Source of the DNA: Symsagittifera roscoffensis
Taxonomy: Eukaryota > Xenacoelomorpha > Acoela > Convolutidae
Assembly (NCBI RefSeq): GCF_963678635.1
Contig: NC_087062.1
Coordinates: 74,514,349-74,578,348, forward strand
Direction of reading: 5' to 3'
Length of the DNA: 64,000 nt
Made by a program: the position numbers and the translations under genes. The notes below the pieces were generated by a model. It made no database searches, was not told the DNA's origin, and worked only from the letters and a program-made list of their open reading frames with translations. This document shows, piece after piece, positions 34,844 through 44,340 of this stretch. Numbering within the stretch: the stretch's first letter is position 1; each line of letters starts with the position of its first letter.

Positions 34844-35249
34844 TGAGTTGATTTCAACCATATGTACTACAGTTGAAAAAAGAATCGCCGATTTGTGGAA
34901 TATTTCAAAACAACTACGCAAAAGAAGTTATTTTTGCTAAAAGTGTCACAATTATGCAACTAAGGTTAATTCAATACAGCAGAAGTATTCCAAAAGCAAC
35001 CCAGACAAATGAAGACAAACTGAAGATGGGAAGTAATGGGGACTTTTAACCTACCTTTTTATTTTGATGAGATATTCAAAAAAACTGTGAATTCGATGAC
35101 CATGGCCGCCATTATTTTTTATCGCTATAATGAAATGACTGAAAGAATAGTCTCTGACAGAAACATTTCAATTATATTAAAATTGATGAAAGTTTTCAAT
35201 CAAAAAACAAAAAACGCTGAATTTTCAAAAAAACCAAGTGCAAACAAAA
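34844..35249. other. No gene seen
   Basis: A 78-codon plus frame (35036-35272) runs into the next family copy; it has no domain and is treated as chance. Confidence 0.45.
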
Positions 35250-35552
35250 AAGACTGCTCGTATCGTGGTTAAGCCTTAATTGTTTCGACAGCCGTTTCAA
35301 GTCGATAACATTTATTAAAAACTGATCATATCATCGAAAAAAAAATTTACAAAAAACCTTGCGTGTAAATTATCTCAAATTTCAAACCCACATAACTTTT
35401 AAAAATGGGTAACAAGAATTTTTTTCTAAGTTCGAGCTGAAAACTTCATTATTTGAAGATACAAGGACAAACTTCGTAAAAAATGGCTGGTTAAAAAGTC
35501 GTCTGAAATTCGTCTGAAAAAAACTACCCCGAGCATGAACAAGAAACTTTTG
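35250..35552 (+). mobile_element. GACTGCTCG-family copy, internally deleted
   Basis: Starts AGACTGCTCGTATCGTGG, then TTTCGACAGCCGTTTCAAG. Ends CTACCCCGAGCATGAACAAG. Only about 300 bp, with the CACACGC to GCGCGATA interior mostly missing. Confidence 0.7.
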
Positions 35553-35724
35553 TGAGGTAGGTTATAACAGTTTTTCTTAATCTGTACTAAAACTGCGATA
35601 AACCATTCTGACTTAAATTATTTAAACGTCAATTTTTTCGTATAATTTTTTTAAAATTTTTTAAAATAAAAATTTTTGAAACCAATTACGTGAAACAATA
35701 ATCGTGAAACCAACTACGATTTTT

Positions 35725-36660
35725 TAAACTGTCTCAAACTGACTAAGTTTGCAGTTTTTTGAGCTTAGATTTTCGAATACTGAACTTTGCTTCGGTAAAA
35801 GAAAAATTACATCCGGCACTCGGCAAGCAAAAATTAAATTCAGTGGTGCAACGAAATACAATTGCATTTTCATACGGAAAAGGGAACAGTGGCATTTTCA
35901 ATCAACAAATTTAGTTCACATTTAAAACTGTTTTATTGTCATTAAAAAATGAGCAAGTTTTCGAATTGATTTTTTATTTTTGCTTTTTGTTTTTGGTTTT
36001 AATTTTTTTGTATTCATTTGGAGCAAGGTTAATGTTACGTGTGTGTTGCATGTGCGGGGCTAAGATTGAGTGTGCGGGGTTAGATTTAAGTAAAGTGAGT
36101 GTTAAAATAATAACTTAGATTCTGCCTGGTCTTTTCTTTTTCTCCTTCGCCGAGTTGAACCAAGTTTTTGGTAACAGACAGCACGGTTGGGATCGGGTGT
36201 TCTTGCGGGATAGAGTGGTTCTTTTAAAACAGAAAAATTTGTCCAGTTTCTTTTAGATCGACCTAATTGGTTTTCCGACTCTCTTTTTTTTTCTCTCTCT
36301 CTCTCTCTCTATCCCGAAACTTTAAGAAGACACTGTTTAACTAAAGTCTAGAACGCAAACTAAATTTTGAAGGAAACTTGCCAAATTAAGTTTTTTTTTT
36401 CGAATATTTTGACCAATTTATAGCGTCTGTCCTCTAGCTTCACCCTAATTTCACCCCTGATTAATTGGATGCTTTTAATTGCTTAACTTTTGCAACTTGA
36501 CTAGGAAAATAGACTGATTTTTTCATTTTTTGTGTGTTTTACAATACAATTTGTTACAGATTGTTGTACTGTAATTACAGATTTTCAAAATGTAATTTCA
36601 CCCATTATATTTTTTCCACTTTTTTGAGATGTTTCAAAGTAGATAAAATAGTTTCTACGT
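35725..36660 (+). repeat. Dispersed repeat Q, copy 1
   Basis: Paralogous to 38230-38900 in the same orientation. Shared phrases: CTGTCTCAAACTGACTAAGT, CGGCACTCGGCAAGCAAA, CTGTTTTATTGTCATTAAAA, GCAAGGTTAATGTTACGTGT, a TG-rich GTGTGCGGGG segment, CTTCGCC, and TTTTGAGATGTTTCAAAG. A 60-codon frame at 35936-36118 is not kept in copy 2. Copy 1 contains a (TC)n tract. Confidence 0.78.
36291..36312. repeat. (TC)n microsatellite
   Basis: About eleven uninterrupted TC dinucleotides preceded by a T run. Confidence 0.95.
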
Positions 36661-36726
36661 TTTAAACTAAAGTTGGTTACTTGTGGTTCAATTTACCAAA
36701 GTTTTTCAAATTGCAAAACGATTCCG

Positions 36727-36822
36727 ATCACTCCATTCCCTCCCCCTAATGTTTGCCCCTTTGCCCCCTTGAATTCCTGCACCCCCATAATTTGCCCCTT
36801 AAATCCCATTACCCCATCAGCG
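36727..36822. other. C-rich tract, complementary partner of 37965-38075
   Basis: Runs of C (CCCTCCCCC, GCCCCTTTGCCCCCTTG, CACCCCCATAATTTGCCCC) on the plus strand. CCCTTTGCCCCCTTG corresponds to the complement of CAAGGGGGCAAAAGG at 38047, so the two tracts form a loose inverted pair around ~1.1 kb. Confidence 0.6.
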
Positions 36823-36829
36823 CCTTGCA

Positions 36830-37964
36830 TGAATCAATGTCACATTCGCCCAGATTTTACACATTGACGAAAGTTACAAAAGTCCTGCTTGACGTCTGGC
36901 TGATGTCAGTTGCCTTAATTTTATGCGTTCTTCATTGTCTCAACCTATTCTGTTGATTTTTGGCCTATTTTAGGGCCAATCATTGAGTTACAGCTTTTAG
37001 TTTCCTTAGATTTTGTCTACATATGAAAATAACCAAATAGCTGAAACTCGGATCCCCAGACAATGTGATTACTACTGAAAATATGGCTAAAAGGATAACT
37101 ATAGACATTTTTAGTGAGCGGTATATATGGGATCCATTAGAAATGGATTGACTCTTTTTCGCCCTCAACTACTCACGCTCTGAATAAACAATTACTTTTG
37201 AATTAAATTGAAACCATTCAAGAAATTATAGCGGCTTAAGGTTGAGAAACAGTTTGAGAAACAGTCATTGTTTGAGAAACAGTCAATAGACACCGACCGC
37301 CAATTCCAATCTCATCGAGAGATAACGTTGTTATCTTTTCCTCATCTCTGCTCCGGATGGTTCGAATCCGTCTCGAATACGCCAATAACTCCTCAGGCTT
37401 CACTTGATCTCGTGGTTAAGTGGTTTATCACGCACGCGTGTGATGTCTGGAGGCTTTGATTATATCTATTGTTTTAGTCGTGTCTTATTCGGCTGTTGTA
37501 CGTTTGACGTGTTGTAACCGATTAAAATGGCAATTTTGGCGTTACAGAAAAATACTGGATTCCAAGTTGAAATTTTGAAAATTGAAAATTCCGGAACAGT
37601 CTCACCCTCTTTTCTGCTTATATCGTCACATTAAAACGCTTAATGCTGTTTCCAATGAGCACCGGGGGGTTCGGTTGTGCAACTCAGGGGAATTGTACAC
37701 ACCACGCCACCCCCAGCTGCATCACCGGCTCTTTTCCATTTATCCCGACATCATACGAGCATCAATTTTATGGTGTAACGAGTGGTAGATCAAAGTTAAT
37801 TATGTGACATAATATGATTGCCATGGCCTAATTAGTCCGTATGTCAATTACCATTACAACCGAACAATGTGGATAAAAGAACAAAACTTTATTTTTAAAA
37901 CTTTGCAGATGGTAAGAAAAGAAAACAGAGCCGAATCACTCGTTCCTTCAACTGAACAGGTGGG
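36830..37964. other. No gene; pol III-like fragments
   Basis: GGTTCGAATCC at 37359 is a B-box match. TCGTGGTTAAGTGG at about 37411 resembles the 5' half of a tRNA-Ser/Leu-like SINE head. They lie in the wrong order for one tRNA and do not fold together, so they may be two SINE relics. A phrase near 37760-37830 (TGTAACGAG, then TTAGTCCGTATG) recurs loosely at 38660-38710. Confidence 0.35.
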
Positions 37965-38075
37965 TGCGATGGTTCAGATGGGGGGGGGGATTTGGTTCAG
38001 GTATGGGGGCGAAGGGGCATACATTGGGATGGGATGGGGGATTGCAAGGGGGCAAAAGGATATATAATAGGGGGG
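37965..38075 (+). other. G-rich tract with G-quadruplex potential
   Basis: Many G runs: GGGGGGGGGG at about 37980, then GGGGGCGAAGGGG, GGGATGGGATGGGGG, AAGGGGGC and GGGGGG at 38071. More than six runs of at least three G within 110 bases. Frames on both strands read through it and are compositional artefacts. Confidence 0.75.
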
Positions 38076-38229
38076 AGCGTGAATGGAGTTGTTCTGCATT
38101 TTGAGAAAGTTTAGGTTTAAAAATCGATTGGATAGCAAATTTTCAATTGTTTTAGCAATGCTATCTGATTTCAGGTGGGTCCTTTTTTTGATAAAAGAAC
38201 CCATTGTGTGGAACCAATCAAGATTTCTG

Positions 38230-38900
38230 AAATTGTCTCAAAATGACTTAGTTTGCAGCTTATTTTACTCAGATTTTCGAAAACTGAATTTTGTTGGTCA
38301 AAAAAGTTTTTTGGACATGAAGGACCCCCTCCGGCGCTTGGCAAGCAAATATTAATTCCCTGATAGAACGGAAAAGAGACAATGGCCTTTTCAATCACTG
38401 AATTGTTAAAACTGTTCTATTGTCATTAAAAATTGAGCAAGTTTTTGAAATGAATTTTTATTGTATTGCTTTTGTTTTCAATTTTTTGTCTACATGTGTA
38501 GCAAGGTTAACGTTACGTGTGTTGTATGTGTGGGACTAAGTATGTGTGTGCGGAGATAAAATTTAGGTAAAATGTGTGTAATAATCATAATTAACATCCT
38601 GTCTAGCCTTCTTCGCCAGCCTTCTTTCGTCACCTCATATAAGCATTCATTTTCTGTTGTAACGAGGGGTTTTACGAGGTTAGAAGTGACATAGTTTCAT
38701 TAGTACGCATGCCAAAATTTGAAACAATTGGACAATGAGAACAGAGAAATTACTTGTGAAATTGGTGGGAGGAAAAAAAGGAAAAATAGCCGTTCCGTTT
38801 TACCCGCAATGGAATTCTTTGGATAGAAAAAAAACAATAAAAATTCAATTTGATAAATTTTTTCACTTTTGGTGAGATGTTTCAAAGCACATAATTTTAT
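38230..38900 (+). repeat. Dispersed repeat Q, copy 2
   Basis: Second copy of 35725-36660, shorter, lacking the (TC)n segment and parts of the middle. Similarity resumes at TTTGGTGAGATGTTTCAAAG (about 38871). The spacing of Q1 and Q2 (~2.5 kb) and the G/C-rich tracts between them suggest a larger compound repeat. Confidence 0.78.
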
Positions 38901-39179
38901 AATAAAATTTAAAATTGATTAAAACAGTTGATTTTAATCAATTTTTTACTCCAATTTGTTGTCTGAGTGCAACAATGGAATTGGGTACTTTGATACCTTT
39001 TAGACCACAAAAATTCGTTATATTTGATTTTTTTTTTCATTTTTCTAAGATGCGGGTAAACTTACAACAAAGCAATAACTCTCGCAACAACTGGAGCTTT
39101 ATTTGCTGGACACCTATGGTCTCATTTGTTGCTTAGTCTGAATAGCAAGTTCAATGATTATATGATGTATGTTATTTAT

Positions 39180-40085
39180 TCCGACTTTTGAAGAATTTTT
39201 GACAAATTAATTTCTGTCATTCAAATATTTTTGTTGTCTTGAGCTCAAATTTTAAAACTTTTTTCTACATTAGTCATTTTTGATAAAGTTACAGGGGTCT
39301 AAGAATTGCCAATTATGCCAGTTTTGGACAATTACCGCGCGATACAAATTGCATTGAAGCTTTCTAATTGGTATATTTAACACTTTGCCATATGTGAAAT
39401 ATAACACTATTTTTTGACGTAGAGGCGAAGTTGCATTTCGCATACACAATCAAAAATATGACGGATAAGGAAAAAATGACTGAGTCAAATTTTGAGTCTT
39501 CAAAGTTTCTTAACAAGCGCACACCAATTATGGGTCTACGTAATTGTTAAATGACGCAAGCCAATAATGACGCATTAGCAGTACTAGTCAATTTAAAAAA
39601 AAAAAAGAAATATACCAACTAAATTGCCTCAATTTATAGAGCGGACGCATTTTAAATAGTATACGAAAAAATTCATTGAAAACATCCGACCCTGCCCAGG
39701 TTCGAACCCTCTTAATTTGTTGCGGGTCTCCTTCCCTACCTCTACGCTACACATCTATGATGCCATGAAGCTAAGCGCTATTTGTAATGTAATGGTGTGT
39801 GTTAAAATCTTTAACATTGGCTGTACTTAATAGCTGGTCATTGAGAAAAATGAACACTACTATTTGCTGCTTTGGTTAGAAAAAAAAAGAGTTCTTATTT
39901 TCACACAAGTTTTGCTTGTGTAAATAGCGTGCGGGGGAATGATTTTCAAAAATAAAATCTAAAAAAATTTTGAATTTTTTCTTTTTTATTTTGAAAGTGA
40001 AAGTTTTAACATTTTTTTGAAAGCGAATACCACCTCATGGACTTTAAAAGGCCGTTAGATTATTCAGGGTTTACCTTCTGCTTCA
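39180..40085 (-). mobile_element. GACTGCTCG-family copy, reverse, split by an insertion
   Basis: The first part (39180-39355) carries TTGTTGTCTTGAGCTCAAAT and GGACAATTACCGCGCGATAC. The second part (39888-40085) carries GCGTGCGGGGGAATGATTTT and GACTTTAAAAGGCCGTTAGA then TTCAGGGTTTACC. Complete copies are continuous here, so about 530 bp were inserted between them. Confidence 0.68.
39356..39887. mobile_element. Insertion carrying a tRNA-like SINE relic
   Basis: Sits inside a GACTGCTCG-family copy. On the minus strand an A box, TAGCGTAGAGG (complement of 39739-39749), and a B box, GGTTCGAACC (39699-39708), are spaced as in a tRNA. The surrounding 39683-39756 does not form a good T stem, so it is not a functional tRNA. 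A 12-base A run lies at about 39597. Exact ends and target duplication not resolved. Confidence 0.5.
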
Positions 40086-40104
40086 ATTTGAGCTCAATTA
40101 GTAA

Positions 40105-40462
40105 AAAGAGATTTCAACTACCTTTTTTGACGGAATTTTTGTACGCCATCTGAAAGATATTGATGCCCTGAGAACAAAACCTGAAAAGTATGCATTCATT
40201 TTTGCAAATCTACGAGAATTTGAAATTCGCCAGTTTGGTTTAGTTGGAATGAAAAACAAGCTCAAAATTTCGAGCTTTGTATCAACGCGTAACTTTATCG
40301 GTGAATTAATTCAACACGAAAACTTTTCCAGATTGAACCGAGACTATATAATTAATTCAGATTTTGTCTTACCAGCAGCAAAATATCATTTTTACTTAAG
40401 AAAAACTACCACATGAAAGGGCAGAAACGTTAAAGGGCTTTCCCTGATTTGAGCAGCCTTGT
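40105..40462 (-). mobile_element. GACTGCTCG-family copy, reverse, short
   Basis: CTTTTTTGACGGAATTTTTG then ATCTGAAAGATATTG, a GAATTTGAAATTCGCCAGTT line, and the end GAAAGGGCAGAAACG with GGGCTTTCCCTGATTTGAGC then AGCCTTGT. It follows the previous reverse copy almost head to tail. Confidence 0.65.
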
Positions 40463-42033
40463 AATTTAAAAATTTTGTTCTGAAATGTCGCACACTTTTC
40501 CAAACATTGGTAGAATAAGGTAGTGTTTTAGCGTTTCTTACACTTCCGTATGCCTCTATGTTCCGTTATATTTGTTTACTACTGAACCCTACACGTGCTG
40601 ATGCATTGTTATTTGGTTGCTAACCTAGAGCCAATGAAAAATCATAACGCAATAAATGAGTTATGATCACAGAGCGCATAGGGCAAGCCTTGTGACAAGT
40701 TACCAATCGCAGATTTCACATCAAAACATTCATTGTTGCTAACTAAATGCGCACCGAAACAGTGCAACATACCAACTTGTTCTTGCATAAGTGTTTTTTT
40801 TTTAAATATAACATTATCGAACTTGATTTTTAGAGGTTTTTTTAAAACTAAAATTATAGAAGAAATTTTGATAGCAATTATTTTATACAAGGTTGTGAAC
40901 AATAAATGTAAAATTTTACAAACAATCAGCATATGGTATCCACAACGATATGAAAACATAAAGGAAGATAATTCTTATCAAATTTTTTGAGAGAAATCTG
41001 CCAAAAAAATTGTTAAACCAGCAAAACTAAGATAACACAAGTCAGCTGAAGACACGCAGTCAATTAAAATTGCCAAACCTAAAAAGGTAAGATTTGATGT
41101 TAAATGTATTTTATTTTAGTTCTGTCATGTTTCTGTCAAATGTGATAATTAAAAACAAAATTAAGGATTGCTTTATCGATATTGACACACATTTAAGATA
41201 GTGATTTGAGTAAAAATGGGCCCCTGTCAATACAAATTTTTTTTTTGTCAATTATTTCTTATTTTCTACCTTTTTGATTTTTTTTGCAGACATAACAATA
41301 TGGGACGCGGATAGCCGGTCTATGTGCAAGTAGCGCACAAAGTTACAAGCAACCTCTTTGAGTTTTGTGTTGAAATTTTTTTTTCCAAAACTAATATTAG
41401 GTTGTACATGACTCAATAAAAATAATAGTCATAGCTAAAATACAATTTAAAGTCTAGTAGAATTAGAAAAGAGGTTCACTCTGTCACTCAGCCTTCTGAA
41501 TTCAAAAAACCTGAAAAATGGAACAGCTCACCATTTTTTCTCAACACCAGAACAACTTTTTAATTAGGTTATTAGTTTTCTTCTTTTTTTATCGATTTGA
41601 TTTTTTATCGATTTAAATGAAGCTAAAAATTGGAACTTCCTATAAATTGAGAAACAAATTTGCTCACATTTATCTAATACGCTCCAAAATTTTATCGAAA
41701 TTTGTGGAAACTCTCCCTCTAGTTGATTTAGAGGATAGAAAAATATTTTTGTTCTTTCAGAAAATGACTTTGAGCATAACACAATCTGGTTCAATTACGA
41801 AAAAACTTCCATAGCAAAAGTATACCGTTAATAATTGCATTGACTAACAAACAGTGTGTAACCAGGTGTCTCATTCTTTGACACCATGTTATGTCATCCC
41901 CTGTTTGTCTTCCGTTAACTTATCACCCGATAACAAGGTAGTCCAACTTTAATTTTATCCCGTTTCGAAACCGACAAATTGTTTTAGAATAAATTAGTTT
42001 TTCACCTATTGCAGTTTTAGAATTTGATATACT
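40463..42033. other. No gene seen
   Basis: Overlapping sense/antisense frames at 40642-40990 and 41564-41814 are low-complexity, AT-driven and domain-free. No repeats shared with the rest of the window. Confidence 0.5.
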
Positions 42034-42233
42034 AATTGAGGACAAATTATCCTTTTTAGATAAGCTTGATGCTTTCAGTCACACGAAAAGGGTTGCAGTT
42101 TGATTAAACTATAGAAATAGTTTCTGGTTTTTCCGAAAACTAGAAAATATTTCTTTAGTTTAATCAAACGGCAACACTTTTGGTGTGACTGAAAGCATCA
42201 AGTTTATTTATAAAGGATAATTTGTCCTCAATT
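42034..42233. mobile_element. 200-bp foldback (MITE-like) element
   Basis: Two inverted arms of ~80 bp: AATTGAGGACAAATTATCCT then AAGCTTGATGCTTTCAGTCA at the left, and the matching complement at the right. A short centre, ACTATAGAAATAGT then TTCCGAAAACTAG, separates them. Flanks are TACTA on the left and TACTT on the right, a possible 4-bp duplication. No coding frame. It would fold into a near-complete hairpin. Confidence 0.8.
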
Positions 42234-42981
42234 ACTTAGTTGCTAGAAGAAAGAAGGGGTCAGAATAACCATAATACTTCTGCTGGAAAACACGATGCTG
42301 GAGTAGTTTTAAAAAAAAACGTCAAAGAGCTGAGCAAAAATATTAACGTAATAATCGCAGTTGCCATTCAATTCAGCGCATAACAGGCGACAATGCCACG
42401 AACTACAAGCTAGAGAAGTCTTTCCAGATGCAAAACGCTTGAGCAAACAACGAGATCAGGAAATACTAATCTCTCCAGCATTCAGAAATTTCGAAGACCT
42501 AAACCCTTCAAAAACCTTTCAAAAACGTTGAATTTAATTGGGATCCTGAAATGCTAGGCGAGCTTATAAAGTCAAGAAGTTAGTTGGCTGACAGCATGCA
42601 GCAAATTCGCCCCTAAATTGTTATATCTGCTTACTTTATATATGTTATTTTTTCAGTGAAAATTTCCACGAGTATTCATGTAGTTGAATTGAAAAAAAAA
42701 AACGATACTTTCAAACCCCTAAAAATACTAGCCCCTGATAGCCCCTCACAGTTGCTGATATTTTTTTCATGATTTTCAGCAGTCCGCTATTCCAGTGTTT
42801 TCAAAGATTTTTGCAAGAGTACATGATGTCTGGATGCTTTTTTCATCTCTCTCAAAGTTACATAAGATATATTGCAAAAAGCAGATTGAAAAAGTATGAA
42901 ATCAACCACGAAACTGCTTTAGCACTCAAAAATTTTTTTTCTTTTGATAAAAAAGAAGATATAGAAAAATCAATAAAGTAA
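42234..42981. other. No gene seen
   Basis: Anonymous sequence; a 70-codon plus frame (42769-42981) has no domain. Confidence 0.45.
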
Positions 42982-43395
42982 ATAGCCCGAGATCATCTAT
43001 CACTTTTGAAATAAAACTCAAATAAAACCTCGTTTTGTCATCTTTTGTGTAAAACACTTTACTTGCAGCATCGCGCAGATGTAGGAAACGCAATGTCTTG
43101 ATTCGCATTGAAAAAAATGTGACTTCAACAGTTTTGGTGCGTGAACTACTGCTGTTTTCACGAGACGAATAATAACAGACAAGACAAGGCAAAAAAAAAA
43201 CGAAATAGTTGAGAGTTTAAAATGGATGTTCTCTGAAACAAACTTAGTTTAATTTAATTTTTTGTCAACAAACAGTTAAAATCTCAAAATTTATTCAAAC
43301 TCTTTCGTTGGCAGGACTTAATCAAAACTATTTTCAAAGTTCAAAATCTTTAGTCCTGTTTGGTTTTTAGTTATTATTTTTTAAGTTTATGGTCG
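42982..43395 (-). repeat. Block X, copy 1, with a peptide shared with copy 2
   Basis: Homologous to 44341-44469 plus 45338-45650. The minus frame 42926-43192 contains IKTLRFLHLRDAA, then KDDKTRFYL and an FIS-VID motif. The same peptide is in frame in copy 2 with about eight changes in 42 residues. Upstream on the minus strand is a TTTGTTTCAG acceptor-like site (about 43245). It could be an exon of a duplicated gene or part of an eroded element. No known domain is recognised. Confidence 0.5.
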
Positions 43396-44337
43396 GAACA
43401 TTCTGTGCTACTTGCATAGTAACCATCTTAAATTTTTTCTCGCTCCCTGCTAAGCACTCCTTGCTGATGCGCTCTCGTTAAGTACATAAACTGGTGCCTT
43501 CTAGTAATTGCTCTTGTTAAATATGCAGGTAAGCAAGAGCCCATGACGGTAAACAAAAATGGATAGAACGAGTCTGCTTGTCAAGGCATTTGGGCGGAAC
43601 AAAAAGTACACGGCGCTTATGCTGCGAGGATGAACGCATCCAGCTAAAGCAAAAGCGATCTAGACAACCGTCTAGTTTCTTCAGAAAAGTGTCCGTGGTC
43701 CTAATAAAACTTAGCATGACATACTCAATGGTTAGTTAAACAATTTGAAAATCTATGAACAAATGGCTGCTTGGCAGTGACATTCTAAGTCGAGTTAGTT
43801 AAATATCGAGGAGTCGTATTCACCCTATTTAACGATTGCAGACTTTGTGCCATTTATACCGTGTAATAGTAGTGGGGGGCACTAAGACACGATGCTATCC
43901 ACACCACCGAAAAGCTTGCGTTGGTGGTCAGACTAAATCGGCCGATCAAAGGATTACGCAACTTCCACCTTGGTTTGTGCTCTTTTGTCTCTCCTCTTGA
44001 GTTTCTAGCTAGTTCAGCTAATTGTGGACAAAATAAGTAATTTCTCAATCGCAAAAGAAATAAAAGCTATTTAAAATGCTGTTTAAAATTAAGAACTTCT
44101 ATAACGAAGCCCGCGTTTCGTTCCGTTAGCCCACCACCTCGTCAACTCTATCGTCAACCCTCGCTAGACGCCATTCCAAACTCGCCTATTCCAGTAGCGC
44201 AACTCGCTCTGACAGCTAACTCAGCCCGGTATTAAAGTCAGTTTCAAGCACAACTCGCTCACACACATTTAATTCAACCCGCCAGTAAATTGGGGTTCAA
44301 ATCAGCTAAACTAATTAACTAACAACTGTGATACACA
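43396..44337 (-). repeat. Block Y, copy 1 (LTR-like, minus strand)
   Basis: Homologous to 48060-48835. About 280 bp at 43421-43700 are absent from copy 2. Reading minus: two 51-bp tandem units (from 44248 and 44197 on plus), then a 66-codon frame (43854-44054) matched in copy 2, ending at a TATA-like GGTATAAATGG (43852-43858 on plus). Tandem repeats upstream of a TATA box resemble a promoter-bearing U3 region. Inference only. Confidence 0.5.
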
Positions 44338-44340
44338 ACC

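Noticed and set aside
37359-37460. tRNA gene
   Set aside because: The B-box-like site precedes the A-box-like site, and no cloverleaf can be drawn.
39683-39756. Functional tRNA on the minus strand
   Set aside because: A and B boxes are good, but the T stem and acceptor stem do not pair; kept as a SINE relic.
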